A stretch of 64,000 nucleotides of DNA from the NCBI RefSeq assembly GCF_900110835.1, contig NZ_FOJG01000002.1, forward strand, positions 2,260,979 through 2,324,978, in the 5' to 3' direction. This document shows positions 42,154 to 51,102 of this stretch, one piece after another. The position numbers were made by a program, and so were the translations under genes. Each line of letters opens with the position of its first letter. Within the stretch, counting starts at the first letter, position 1. Under the pieces are notes generated by a model. It was not told the DNA's origin. It saw nothing but the letters and a program-made list of their open reading frames with translations, and did no database searches. The stretch comes from Chitinophaga arvensicola. GTDB lineage: Bacteria; Bacteroidota; Bacteroidia; Chitinophagales; Chitinophagaceae.

Positions 42154-43233
42154 TTATGCAATAGTAATCTGTTCGTTCAGGTATACATCCTGGATAGCAT
42201 TCAGCAGGGCGGCTCCTTCTGCCATCGGGCGCTGAAAAGCTTTCCGCCCGGAGATCAGCCCTACCCCACCGGCTCTTTTATTGATCACGGCAGTACGTAC
42301 CGCTTCTGCCAGGTCAGCAGCTCCTTCGGAAGCGCCACCGGAATTAATCAATCCCATGCGTCCCATATAACAGTTCGCTACCTGGTAGCGGCACAGATCA
42401 ATCGGATTGTCGGAAGTAAGTTCGGTATAAATGCGTTCATCCAGTTTACCATAGGAAGAATTACCTGTGTTAAGCGCCTTGTAGCCACCATTGACTACCG
42501 GCAGCTTCTGTTTGATAATATCTGCCTGTATGGTAACCCCAAGGTGGTTAGCCTGCCCGGTAAGGTCGGCAGACAGGTGATAGTCTACATCTTTCTTGAA
42601 GGCGTCATTGCGCAGGTAGCACCATAGAATGGTGGCCATGCCCAGTTCGTGCGCCCTTTCAAAGGCCTGCGATACTTCCACGATCTGCCGGTCGGACTGC
42701 TCAGAACCAAAATAAATAGTGGCGCCAACGGCTACTGCGCCTGTATTCCAGGCTTCTTCCACGGTACCGTACATCACCTGGTCTGCCCGGTTGGGATAAG
42801 TGAGCAGTTCATTATGATTCAGTTTTACAATAAAAGGAATACGGTGTGCATAGCTGCGGGCTACGGAAGATAACACGCCAAAGGTGGAAGCTACTGCATT
42901 ACAGCCGCCTTCAATGGCCAGCCTGACAATATTCTCCGGATCAAAATAAGCCGGGTGCTTTGCAAACGATGCACCGGCGCTGTGTTCTACCCCCTGATCA
43001 ACGGGAAGGATAGACATATAACCCGTGCCCGCCAGGCGGCCGTGGTTAAACAATTGCCCGAGGCTGCGCAACACCTGTGGGTTACGACTGGAAGGTTGGT
43101 AAATCTTATTGACCGTATCCGGTCCCGGCAGATGCAGCAGATCTTTGCTGATGGTATTGCTTTGATGCTGTAGCAGGGTATCACTTTCTTTGCCTAATAA
43201 TTCGCTGATCTTTTCCAAGGATAACATAAGCAT
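42154..43233 (-). CDS. fbaB: class I fructose-bisphosphate aldolase
   Basis: 359 residues, DhnA/FbaB type. Marks are SILPVDQGVEHSAGASF near the N-terminus, IVKLNHNELL as the first conserved Lys strand, GATIYFGSEQSDRQIVEVS, and the C-terminal GGVGLISGRKAFQRP phosphate-binding and Lys region. It cleaves fructose-1,6-bisphosphate to triose phosphates through a Schiff base, without metal. It is a single gene; two ATGs 6 bp apart are possible starts. Confidence 0.9.
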   Translation of the reverse strand: MLMLSLEKISELLGKESDTLLQHQSNTISKDLLHLPGPDTVNKIYQPSSRNPQVLRSLGQLFNHGRLAGTGYMSILPVDQGVEHSAGASFAKHPAYFDPENIVRLAIEGGCNAVASTFGVLSSVARSYAHRIPFIVKLNHNELLTYPNRADQVMYGTVEEAWNTGAVAVGATIYFGSEQSDRQIVEVSQAFERAHELGMATILWCYLRNDAFKKDVDYHLSADLTGQANHLGVTIQADIIKQKLPVVNGGYKALNTGNSSYGKLDERIYTELTSDNPIDLCRYQVANCYMGRMGLINSGGASEGAADLAEAVRTAVINKRAGGVGLISGRKAFQRPMAEGAALLNAIQDVYLNEQITIA

Positions 43234-43289
43234 GACTTTTTAGTACTCCTAATTTAAGGATTTAAAACCGCACTGCATCCGGGCAACAT

Positions 43290-43457
43290 TCAATAAGGAG
43301 TTGGTTCCTTCGGACGTGGTTTTTCTTCCCGCTCTTCCGTGACCATTTCCGTGCCTTCAAATGCACCTCCGGAACCATCGTGGATAACGGGTTCCGGCTT
43401 TACTGTTTCTTCCTTTTTTTCCGTTTTTTCTTCGTTGGGATTGATGTTCATTTCCAT
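43290..43457 (-). CDS. small acidic disordered protein (55 aa)
   Basis: 55 codons from ATG 43457 (second ATG at 43451) to TGA at 43290-43292. Glu, Lys and Pro make up most of it (NPNEEKTEKKEE, KPRPKEPTPY), with a Gly-rich centre HDGSGGAFEGTEMV. It has no signal peptide and is probably disordered. The amino-acid pattern reads as a real protein of a kind common in Chitinophagaceae, but no function is known to me. It lies between the aldolase start and the hybrid-kinase promoter. Confidence 0.55.
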   Translation of the reverse strand: MEMNINPNEEKTEKKEETVKPEPVIHDGSGGAFEGTEMVTEEREEKPRPKEPTPY

Positions 43458-43535
43458 AATAACAAATGTACTGATTCCTTATAAATCGTGAATAGCCGGA
43501 GAAGATTAAAGCGGCATTAAAAAAAAGAAACGAAT

Positions 43536-43565
43536 TTGACTTTAGGAATAAATATTATAACTTTG
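43536..43565 (+). promoter_or_regulatory. complete Bacteroidota promoter for the hybrid histidine kinase
   Basis: TTG at 43536-43538, a 19-nt spacer, then TAACTTTG at 43558-43565. This matches the TTG-N17-23-TAnnTTTG consensus exactly. It implies a leader of about 145 nt to the ATG at 43715. Confidence 0.8.
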
Positions 43566-43714
43566 GAAGACGGTGTCTGTAGCCCCTTAAAAAAGGATGC
43601 CGGAAGAACTAACAACTGGAGATTACCCTCAGAAGATCATTGATACATTATTTATACCTACAATTACAGTACTATCCTGAATTCAATATCACTAAAACGC
43701 TACGACTATCCAAA

Positions 43715-45451
43715 ATGATTACAACACTAATAGCGCGCCTGAAAAAAACCATTCATAAGATCGTTAATACCGGCACTCAGGGCATCATAGATGATGAATT
43801 GATTACCAGGATAACTTTAGTGAATTCGCTTAGTCTCGCGATCGTTATCCTCATTATTTGCGTGGGCAGTGTGTATTACGCCATGAGCGGGCAGTTGTCC
43901 ATTCTGCTGCCAGCGTCCTTTGAAGCTTCACTGGCGTTATCTCCCATATTTTTAAACCATTATAAAAAGCACCATCTTGCTTCGCTGATTACTTTTTTCA
44001 CCCAATGTCTGGCCTCGTTGTATTTTGGATTGCTACTAGGAAACATTATTGAGTTGCAGGCGATGGTTATTTTTCTTTTCCTGATCACCTTTCTTATTTT
44101 CAAAGATAAATGGACCAGGCGCATCTGTATTGTTACATCGATGGGTATACTGTTCGTACTGGAAGCGAACTACTATGACAATTTTGTGTCTACCATTTCC
44201 CTCAACCATACTACTACCGTTATATTTAAGGCGCTTTCAGTGATGGGCGTGATGCTGCTGGTGCTGATTGTTGGCAGTCCGTATGTTGCGAGTAATGATG
44301 CCCTTCATAAAGCCAACCATTTCAAGCGGATGTTTGTGTACCAGGTAACGCACGAAATGCGTACCCCGCTTAATGCGATTTATGGAGCAGCCCAGCTGTT
44401 AAAACGGGAAGCAAAACTGGATATCAACCTCCGGAAAATAATGCCTCTTATAGATCACCTGCTTACTGCCACCAACAATACCCGGCGTATTATCAACGAC
44501 GTACTGGATATGGCGCAGATAGAATCCGGGAAAATAGAGCATACGGTGATGGAAGTAATTGAACTGACACCTTTCATTAACAAGATAACGGATGTAAACA
44601 GGATTATAGCGCGCTCCAGGCAGATAAAGATTGGCCTGACCATTCACGAAATGCCGCAGGTCATCATATGCGATACGCTGAAACTGAACCAGGTGATCAC
44701 CAATCTGCTGGGGAATGCGATCAAATATGCCGATAAAAATACGACGATCAATATCCATGTTACGCGGCTGGAAGAGCAATGGCAGATGCAGTTTGTGAAC
44801 CAGGGTACTCCGATCCCGGAAGCGCAGTTAAGCGAGATTTTTGAGCCTTTTGTAGGTACCCGGAATAACCATACAGAGGGAACAGGACTTGGACTATATA
44901 TTGTAAAGAATAAAGTGAAGGCTATGAACGGCAGCATTACCGTTAGCAGTTCCGCCAGCGGAGAAACCTGTTTTACCCTATGCTTACCGTTAACTATTGC
45001 CTCTCTTGCGGATATTCCGGCAGGGATGAATGAGGAAGTAAAGGAAAGAGATCTGAGCAACATTCATGTGATGATGGCTGAAGATGATGAGATCAATTCA
45101 AAGATCCTCCAGATGCTGCTGCAAAAAATAGGCTGCGAAGTAACGGCTACCACGAATGGTATTGAGTTGCTGGAGCAGGTGCAAAAAAATGTCCCTGATA
45201 TGATTATTATGGATTATCACATGCAGGGACTCAATGGTGTGGATACATTAAAAATACTGAAGGCATTACCGCAATACGCCCATATTCCTGTAATAATCGC
45301 CACCGGTGACGTACGTGGAGCAACACAACAGGTTCTCCTGGAAGCCGGCGCCAGTGCTGTATTGGAAAAACCAGTACATCACAGTCAGCTGTTATCCATT
45401 ATGAACCAGCATATCCGCCATTTCGATGCTGAGTTACAGGAGCGGGTGTAA
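43715..45451 (+). CDS. hybrid histidine kinase with C-terminal receiver
   Basis: 578 residues from ATG 43715; a TTG at 43640 would add 25 unlikely residues. The N-terminal 220 residues hold about six membrane helices with no separate sensor domain. HisKA follows with His in VTHEMRTPLNAIYGA, then HATPase_c (NLLGNAIKY, GTGLGLYIVK), then a receiver with phospho-Asp in MIIMDYHM and Lys in EKPV. No output domain is present, so it must act through phosphotransfer or protein contact. It is convergent with the terpene synthase, 5 bp apart. Confidence 0.9.
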   Translation: MITTLIARLKKTIHKIVNTGTQGIIDDELITRITLVNSLSLAIVILIICVGSVYYAMSGQLSILLPASFEASLALSPIFLNHYKKHHLASLITFFTQCLASLYFGLLLGNIIELQAMVIFLFLITFLIFKDKWTRRICIVTSMGILFVLEANYYDNFVSTISLNHTTTVIFKALSVMGVMLLVLIVGSPYVASNDALHKANHFKRMFVYQVTHEMRTPLNAIYGAAQLLKREAKLDINLRKIMPLIDHLLTATNNTRRIINDVLDMAQIESGKIEHTVMEVIELTPFINKITDVNRIIARSRQIKIGLTIHEMPQVIICDTLKLNQVITNLLGNAIKYADKNTTINIHVTRLEEQWQMQFVNQGTPIPEAQLSEIFEPFVGTRNNHTEGTGLGLYIVKNKVKAMNGSITVSSSASGETCFTLCLPLTIASLADIPAGMNEEVKERDLSNIHVMMAEDDEINSKILQMLLQKIGCEVTATTNGIELLEQVQKNVPDMIIMDYHMQGLNGVDTLKILKALPQYAHIPVIIATGDVRGATQQVLLEAGASAVLEKPVHHSQLLSIMNQHIRHFDAELQERV

Positions 45452-45456
45452 AAAAC

Positions 45457-46590
45457 CTAAACTGCTTTTCTCATTTCTGTAGTCAGCTGTGTTTCGAACC
45501 AGATGGATTGCGGCCGCTTATAACGCAGGGTGTGCACCTGCCATACCCAGCTGGCCTGTACACAACGTTCCAGACCATCCAGGTGTTTTCTCAACTGTTC
45601 TGCAGCGTCCGGATCCGATATGGCGCTATCCATGCAAACGGTATTCATTTCTTCCAGCAGTAACATAAACTCACGAAGCAGGCCCTGTACAATATCTCCG
45701 GCTTCTTTTAATACACTGTTCAGTGAATAGTGCGGATAATTCAAGGCAATTACCGCGATGAGATTAGAATCTGCCCCGTTGTCAATCATTTCTTTTTCGA
45801 AGGAGAACATATCGTTCATCAAACCGCCGATGGCCGCCGTAACATATTGCAATCTTGCCAGCTTCGCTGCGACGCCCTTCTTTTCCAGCCAGGCTGGATC
45901 TGTAAATGCACCGATACTGTAATCGATCAGGCTGATTACATGATGCATTCCCGCCATATGACAACGCAGATCTGTGTACTCGGCCACTGTAGGAATACGG
46001 CCCAGTTCAGCGGCATTACCGTTCCGGTGGGTCACTTTGATGTGGTAATTGTATAACCGTAAAAATTCGTTGAACCATGCTTCCGGAGAGGAGGTTTTCA
46101 TCTGTTGCAGGATATCCCTGTTCGCGATTTCAATAGCGGCCAAATCAGTGTATTCATCTTCCAGTACGGTGGCAGCCGCCATCCTGTTGATAATGTTTTT
46201 TGCGCTTGCCTGTTGCGGCGTAGAAAGTTTATCGAACACTTCACGGCCCATGGTGTCATTGAGGTAATAGTCCACCGCAAGATTCTTCACAATCGGCAAC
46301 ATTCTGCTGAGCCCCGCATCCGGGAACAAAAAGATAGCGCAGGTGATATAGTGTTCCGCATTGCTGTGCCAGATGTTATATTCCTCTCCGAAAGACCGTG
46401 CAGCTTTCGCCAGGGAGGAGGCAAACGGATGTTTTTTAAATGAGCGGCAATAATCCTCCAACCGGAAATCGCCGTAGTTAAATAATTGTAATAAAGAAAA
46501 ACTGGGGGTGCCTGCTGTCATTGTTACTGCATATTCTTTCTGAATTTTTTGCATTCTGGCATGAGCCATCATCTGAACATTGTGTTTCAT
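45457..46590 (-). CDS. class I terpene synthase family protein
   Basis: 377 residues, all-helical. The second metal motif is complete: N259-D260-x2-S263-x3-E267 (NDMFSFEKE). The pyrophosphate-sensing Arg is probably Arg209, 50 residues upstream, and the terminal RY pair is Arg356-Tyr357. The first Asp-rich motif is atypical, NDTMGRE (111-117), with Asn instead of the first Asp. It probably cyclises farnesyl or geranylgeranyl diphosphate; the product cannot be predicted. No P450 or prenyltransferase gene is adjacent. Confidence 0.82.
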   Translation of the reverse strand: MKHNVQMMAHARMQKIQKEYAVTMTAGTPSFSLLQLFNYGDFRLEDYCRSFKKHPFASSLAKAARSFGEEYNIWHSNAEHYITCAIFLFPDAGLSRMLPIVKNLAVDYYLNDTMGREVFDKLSTPQQASAKNIINRMAAATVLEDEYTDLAAIEIANRDILQQMKTSSPEAWFNEFLRLYNYHIKVTHRNGNAAELGRIPTVAEYTDLRCHMAGMHHVISLIDYSIGAFTDPAWLEKKGVAAKLARLQYVTAAIGGLMNDMFSFEKEMIDNGADSNLIAVIALNYPHYSLNSVLKEAGDIVQGLLREFMLLLEEMNTVCMDSAISDPDAAEQLRKHLDGLERCVQASWVWQVHTLRYKRPQSIWFETQLTTEMRKAV

Positions 46591-46715
46591 AAATGTTAAT
46601 TTTTGAGTAAGAAAATGGTGAAATTGTATTAATTAGATCCGGTTATAGGGCATACTGATTCTTGGCAGGAACAAAACTGCGGCGGATGAAAGGAAGGTAT
46701 TGGGTGATATTCCGA

Positions 46716-46743
46716 ACAAATATATTATACTTTTAATGTACAA
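46716..46743 (-). promoter_or_regulatory. promoter of the terpene synthase gene
   Basis: On the minus strand, TTG (46743-46741), a 17-nt spacer, then TATATTTG (46723-46716). This is within the TTG-N17-23-TAnnTTTG rule and leaves a leader of about 120 nt before ATG 46590. Confidence 0.6.
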
Positions 46744-46802
46744 AAACGTACTGAATTCTCCCTGCTTCCGGAATTTTGCTATTAACCCCGCCCTGTTTTA
46801 TA

Positions 46803-46810
46803 TATATTTG
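46803..46810 (+). promoter_or_regulatory. -7 box of the histidine phosphatase gene
   Basis: TATATTTG matches TAnnTTTG, 26 nt before ATG 46837. The nearest TTG upstream is 24 nt away, slightly too far. Confidence 0.5.
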
Positions 46811-46836
46811 TCCCCCGGAAAGATAAAAAGACCAAT

Positions 46837-47412
46837 ATGACCCAGATCGCTATTATCCGGCATGGAACCACTTCCTGGAACAGAGCCGGCAAACTGCAAG
46901 GCCATTCAGACATCCCGCTGGATGAAGAAGGCATTACGCAGGCCTTGAAACTGGGACAACGGCTCACCGGGGAAGACTGGGACCTGATGTACTCCAGCCA
47001 TCTGCTGCGCGCCAAACAAACAGCAGCTATCATTGCACAGGAATTATCCATAGAAAGCGTCATAGAAGACAAACGGATCGGCGAAGCCGGCGGCGGTCTT
47101 ATTGAAGGAACAACAGAAGAAGAACGGCAACTTCAATGGGGCCCCCATTGGAAAGCAATGGACCTCGGCATGGAAAGCAATGCTTCCGTTGTTGCCAGGG
47201 GCCTGTCTTTCATGCAGGACCTCCTGTCTGAAAACAGTGGCAAAAAAATCCTGCTGGTCACCCATGGCAGCTTTATCCGCCAACTGCTCGATGCCCTGAT
47301 GCCACAAATGCATCCAACTCCCGCCATGAAAAATACTTCTATTACCCGGCTGCAGTTCTCCGACGAAAACTGGAAATGCGAGTTGTTTAATTGCGTGAGC
47401 CATCTCGAATAG
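46837..47412 (+). CDS. histidine phosphatase family protein
   Basis: 191 residues, phosphoglycerate-mutase fold. The catalytic RHG is in IAIIRHGTTSWNRAGKLQGH, and the second His in ILLVTHGSFIRQLL. The phosphate-binding Arg lies in SHLLRAKQTAA. It probably removes phosphate from a small metabolite such as a sugar phosphate or alpha-ribazole phosphate; the substrate is unknown. The response-regulator gene follows after 17 bp but has its own -7 box. Confidence 0.9.
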   Translation: MTQIAIIRHGTTSWNRAGKLQGHSDIPLDEEGITQALKLGQRLTGEDWDLMYSSHLLRAKQTAAIIAQELSIESVIEDKRIGEAGGGLIEGTTEEERQLQWGPHWKAMDLGMESNASVVARGLSFMQDLLSENSGKKILLVTHGSFIRQLLDALMPQMHPTPAMKNTSITRLQFSDENWKCELFNCVSHLE

Positions 47413-47423
47413 CCCTATATTTG
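47391..47423 (+). promoter_or_regulatory. promoter of the two-component operon
   Basis: TTG (47391-47393), a 22-nt spacer, then TATATTTG (47416-47423), which ends 6 nt before ATG 47430. The element lies mostly within the end of the phosphatase gene and implies a nearly leaderless mRNA. Confidence 0.65.
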
Positions 47424-47429
47424 CCGTTC

Positions 47430-48149
47430 ATGAAACTATTATTAATAGAAGATGAACCTGCTGTAGTATCTGTTATTACCCGTGGCCTTTCAGAAGCTGG
47501 CTATGAAGTCAGCGTAGCCCCGGATGGCAACAGCGGGCTCCAGATGGCGCTCCAGAACCCATCCTTCCGGCTCATTATACTGGATGTGATGCTCCCCGGT
47601 ATGAACGGGATAGAAGTATGCCGCTCCCTGCGCAACGCGCAACTGGAAGTGCCCATTCTTATGCTCACCGCCCTCGGTACCACAGAGAATATTGTGATGG
47701 GGCTCGACAGCGGCGCTGATGATTACCTGGTGAAACCTTTCAAACTCCAGGAACTTGAAGCCCGCATACGCAGCCTGATGCGCAGGAAAACAAATGTAGA
47801 TATACCCGTTCCCGTTACCCCCAGCACCGCTATTCTCAGTCTCGCAGATCTTGATCTCGATACCGATACCAAATCCGCCAACAGGAACGGCAAAAATATC
47901 CAGCTCACGGCTACTGAATACCGCTTGCTGGAATACCTGCTTAAAAATCCACGGAAAGTATTGTCACGACTGGAAATACTGGAACAGGTATGGGGCATCG
48001 AATTTAATATGAGTACCAAAGTTGTAGACGTATATATTAATTATCTCCGGAAAAAAATTAATAAACATAACCCGGCAGAACTGATACATACCGTAGTTGG
48101 ACTGGGGTATATGATCCGGGAAACCAAGGCCGATGAAGATACGCACTAA
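47430..48149 (+). CDS. OmpR/PhoB-type response regulator
   Basis: 239 residues from ATG 47430. The receiver domain (1-115) has acidic pocket EDE, phospho-Asp in LIILDVMLPGMNG and Lys in YLVKPF. The winged-helix DNA-binding domain (about 140-235) shows LTATEYRLLEYLLKNPRKVL and STKVVDVYINYLRKKI. Its gene overlaps the histidine-kinase gene by 17 bp, so the two form a translationally coupled pair. Confidence 0.94.
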   Translation: MKLLLIEDEPAVVSVITRGLSEAGYEVSVAPDGNSGLQMALQNPSFRLIILDVMLPGMNGIEVCRSLRNAQLEVPILMLTALGTTENIVMGLDSGADDYLVKPFKLQELEARIRSLMRRKTNVDIPVPVTPSTAILSLADLDLDTDTKSANRNGKNIQLTATEYRLLEYLLKNPRKVLSRLEILEQVWGIEFNMSTKVVDVYINYLRKKINKHNPAELIHTVVGLGYMIRETKADEDTH

Positions 48150-49491
48150 GATATTACTGGTATTTGCCGGTTTAACGATTTCCACTATTCTCATTATGAG
48201 TATACTGGTATTTTATTTTGCCAACCAGCATTCGTTTGAAGACTTCTACAAACGGCTGGAAATACGCGCCTATCTTACTGCGAAAGCCACCCTGCCCTAT
48301 TACGAATCTGACTCCGTTATCTACAATGAAATCCGGGAAGAACACCTGGAAAAACTACCCGCTGAAAAAGAATATTTCCTGCAGGTAAGTGCCGATGGTA
48401 CAGTACATAAGGATGAAACGCTCTCCCTGCCCAACTCCTTCTACCAACAGGTACGAAGGGAAAATAAAGCCACCTTCCGGGAAGGCGACCGCTTCTATGA
48501 GGGCGTACTGTACAAGAGCAAACAGGGACTCTATATCGTGATTGTTTCCGCTATCAATAAATACAGCGTAGAATACCTCGGATGGCTGCGCAAAATCCTG
48601 ATTATCTGCTCTGTAGCTTCCAGCGTGATCCTTGTGGGCGCCGGTATTTTCTTTTCCAAGTATATCCTGAAGCCCATCCGGCATATGATGATACAGGTAA
48701 AAAGTATCAGCTCGCGGAACTTACACCTACGGCTAAACGTAGATGACAGCGGCGATGAAATCAACGACCTGGCCGGCACCTTTAATAATATGCTGGACCG
48801 GCTCGAAACCGCCTTTGAAACACAGAACAACTTTGTCAGCAACGCCTCCCATGAACTGAGTACCCCCCTTACCGCCATTATCGGTGAAGCCGAACTGGCC
48901 CTGAATAAGGAACGCAGCGCAGGTAACTATATCTATGCCCTGCAAAATATCCTCCATGAAGCAGGACGGCTCGAACATATTACCAAAAGCCTGCTGCACC
49001 TGGCCCAGACCGGATTTGACGGAAAGAAACAGGAATGGAGACAGATCCGCAGCGATGAACTGCTGTTTACCGTAAAAAATACCATCGATAAGTTACAGCC
49101 TATTAATAAAGTGGAAATAGATTACAGCCTGTTTCCGGAAGAAGAAGACAAATTAATCATCCCCGGTAACGAACAATTGCTGGAACTGGCCCTCAGCAAC
49201 ATTGTCATGAATGCCATCAAGTATTCCAACAATGAACCCGTATCTATTGCACTGGCCGCCACGGAAAAGAAAATTATCGTTATAGTAAAAGACCATGGCA
49301 TCGGTATTCCCCAGGAAGACCTGCCCTATATCTTCTCTCCCTTCTTCCGTGCTTCCAATACCGGCCGCTTTAAAGGTTATGGTATCGGTTTGCCGCTGGC
49401 CATGAATATTATCCGTATGCATAAAGGAGATATCATTGTGAACAGTGAGGTAAACCACGGAACCGAGATCAGGGTGGAACTTCCACTGTAG
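48133..49491 (+). CDS. HAMP-containing sensor histidine kinase
   Basis: 452 residues. Helix 1 (about 8-30), a periplasmic sensor of about 120 residues, and helix 2 (about 155-175) lead to HAMP. HisKA follows with His in NASHELSTPLTAIIGE, then HATPase_c (NIVMNAIKYSN, KDHGIGIPQEDL, GYGIGLPLA). It phosphorylates the regulator encoded just upstream. The signal is unknown. An intergenic gap of 109 bp with its own -7 box separates it from the Usp-bestrophin pair. Confidence 0.93.
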   Translation: MKIRTKILLVFAGLTISTILIMSILVFYFANQHSFEDFYKRLEIRAYLTAKATLPYYESDSVIYNEIREEHLEKLPAEKEYFLQVSADGTVHKDETLSLPNSFYQQVRRENKATFREGDRFYEGVLYKSKQGLYIVIVSAINKYSVEYLGWLRKILIICSVASSVILVGAGIFFSKYILKPIRHMMIQVKSISSRNLHLRLNVDDSGDEINDLAGTFNNMLDRLETAFETQNNFVSNASHELSTPLTAIIGEAELALNKERSAGNYIYALQNILHEAGRLEHITKSLLHLAQTGFDGKKQEWRQIRSDELLFTVKNTIDKLQPINKVEIDYSLFPEEEDKLIIPGNEQLLELALSNIVMNAIKYSNNEPVSIALAATEKKIIVIVKDHGIGIPQEDLPYIFSPFFRASNTGRFKGYGIGLPLAMNIIRMHKGDIIVNSEVNHGTEIRVELPL

Positions 49492-49571
49492 GGCCTGCTT
49501 TCTTACCGAATTCTTACCACATTCTTGCTACCTTTTAACCCCGCTCTTACTGGTTACTTATTTCACAGCAA

Positions 49572-49579
49572 TAATTTTG
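49572..49579 (+). promoter_or_regulatory. -7 box of the Usp-bestrophin pair
   Basis: TAATTTTG matches TAnnTTTG, 21 nt before ATG 49601. No good TTG -33, so it may need an activator, perhaps the upstream response regulator. Confidence 0.45.
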
Positions 49580-49600
49580 TTGTTATAAAAGCTACCAGAT

Positions 49601-50086
49601 ATGAAAAATATACTCATACCAACAGACTTCTCTATCCGCTCACTCAGTTATGTTCACAGCATTGTGGCGCAGCATCCCTGCGAGCAGGTAAATATCATAT
49701 TAATGCATGCCCTGCAAATGCCGGATTCTTTGTTTGACCTGATGACGTACACCCGTAACAGCAGACATGTGGAACTGATTTCCTCCGACTTCCAGGATGG
49801 CTGTGAAATTATCCGTAATAAATATTCTTCCGCTATCAATCAGCTGAGAATAGAATTCTTTCACGGCAGTACCCGCGTAGCATTACGCAATTTCCTGCTG
49901 GCGCAGAATATAGACCTGATCATTCAGCCTGCTGACCACGACTATAATCCGCCTTCAAAAAGAAGCTTTGATCCGGAGAAACTGCTCAGCAAATGCAATT
50001 ATCCAAAAATGAAAATTCAATTACAGAGACGGAAGTATGTGGCAGACAAGTCGACCATCTCTGCACTTTTACTGGCAACAGAATAA
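49601..50086 (+). CDS. UspA-like stress protein
   Basis: 161 residues. The start KNILIPTDFSIRSLSYVHSI is typical of Bacteroidota UspA-like proteins, as is NIDLIIQPADHDYNPP in the later strand. The ATP-binding G-2x-G-9x-G(S/T) motif is not seen, so it belongs to a non-nucleotide or degenerate subgroup. The bestrophin gene starts 12 bp later, so they are co-transcribed; a stress or ion-homeostasis link is inference. Confidence 0.65.
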   Translation: MKNILIPTDFSIRSLSYVHSIVAQHPCEQVNIILMHALQMPDSLFDLMTYTRNSRHVELISSDFQDGCEIIRNKYSSAINQLRIEFFHGSTRVALRNFLLAQNIDLIIQPADHDYNPPSKRSFDPEKLLSKCNYPKMKIQLQRRKYVADKSTISALLLATE

Positions 50087-50098
50087 AAAAGCAAGGTT

Positions 50099-51013
50099 AT
50101 GCTACTGAAGAAAAATATCCCCTTAAAATATATTTTTGGTAAGATAAGAGTGGAACTGTTACTGGTGGCCATTTATTCGCTCACCATCAACATACTCTAC
50201 TACCAATACGATTTCACCAGCCTGGTTATTCCTATATCGGTACCGATGGTGCTGGGCACGGTGTTGTCTTTATTGCTCGCATTTCGTTCCAACCAGGCGT
50301 ATGACCGCTGGTGGGAAGCCCGAACGATCTGGGGAGCCGTAGTAAATGATTCGCGCTCACTGACAAGGCAGGTGCTAAGCTTGATGGATGCAACGTATCA
50401 GTCGGAAGACCTGACCCTTTTCCAGGAGCGTTTTGTAAAGCGACAGGCAGCATGGTGCCATAGTTTGGGACAATCGTTACGAAAGACAGATCCACTCAAA
50501 GGGGTAGACAGATTATTATCAAGGAGGGAATTAAGCTATGTGATGAGATATGATAACGTACCGGCTGCCTTGTTGCTCTTACACGGAAAAGACCTGAAAT
50601 ACGCCATGGAGCAGGGATGGATAAACCAATACCAACAGATTGCGATAGACCAGACACTATCCAGACTCTGTGATTCCATGGGTAAGTGCGAGCGTATCAA
50701 AAACACCGTGTTCCCGGCTACCTATAGCCTTTACACCCATTTCACCGTTATATTCTTTATACTGTTATTGCCGTTTGCCTTAATAGATGTGCTGGGCTTT
50801 ATGGAAATACCATTGGTAGTAGCCATAGCCGCATCTTTCCTGCTGATCGAAAAAATGGCGATCAACCTGCAGGACCCGTTTGAAAATAAACCTACAGATA
50901 CACCAGTAACGACCATTGCCCGGAATATTGAAAAAGACCTCCGGCAAATGTTACACGAGCAATACAATGCTCCCGAAGAGCCGGTGGAAACACCTGCTTA
51001 CTATGTACTTTAA
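50099..51013 (+). CDS. bestrophin family channel protein
   Basis: 304 residues. The family signature is the segment SLLLAFRSNQAYDRWWEAR with IWGAVVNDSRSLTRQ, and a late PFALIDVLGFMEIPLVV. Four helices are predicted. Bacterial bestrophins are pentameric channels for cations or anions in the inner membrane, and selectivity cannot be read here. It follows a Usp-like gene and is ended by a strong terminator. Confidence 0.9.
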   Translation: MLLKKNIPLKYIFGKIRVELLLVAIYSLTINILYYQYDFTSLVIPISVPMVLGTVLSLLLAFRSNQAYDRWWEARTIWGAVVNDSRSLTRQVLSLMDATYQSEDLTLFQERFVKRQAAWCHSLGQSLRKTDPLKGVDRLLSRRELSYVMRYDNVPAALLLLHGKDLKYAMEQGWINQYQQIAIDQTLSRLCDSMGKCERIKNTVFPATYSLYTHFTVIFFILLLPFALIDVLGFMEIPLVVAIAASFLLIEKMAINLQDPFENKPTDTPVTTIARNIEKDLRQMLHEQYNAPEEPVETPAYYVL

Positions 51014-51073
51014 AGCTGATTTGTGTTTAAGGTGCCCATCCTAAAAGGGGCCGTAATTTATAGCGTTAAGACA

Positions 51074-51101
51074 AAGGCCCCGGTATCCACCGGGGCCTTT
51101 T
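51074..51101. terminator. bidirectional rho-independent terminator
   Basis: AAAGGCCCCGG pairs with CCGGGGCCTTT around a 6-nt loop, flanked by A on the left and T on the right. It lies between the convergent bestrophin gene and the TPR gene. Confidence 0.9.
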
Positions 51102-51102
51102 A

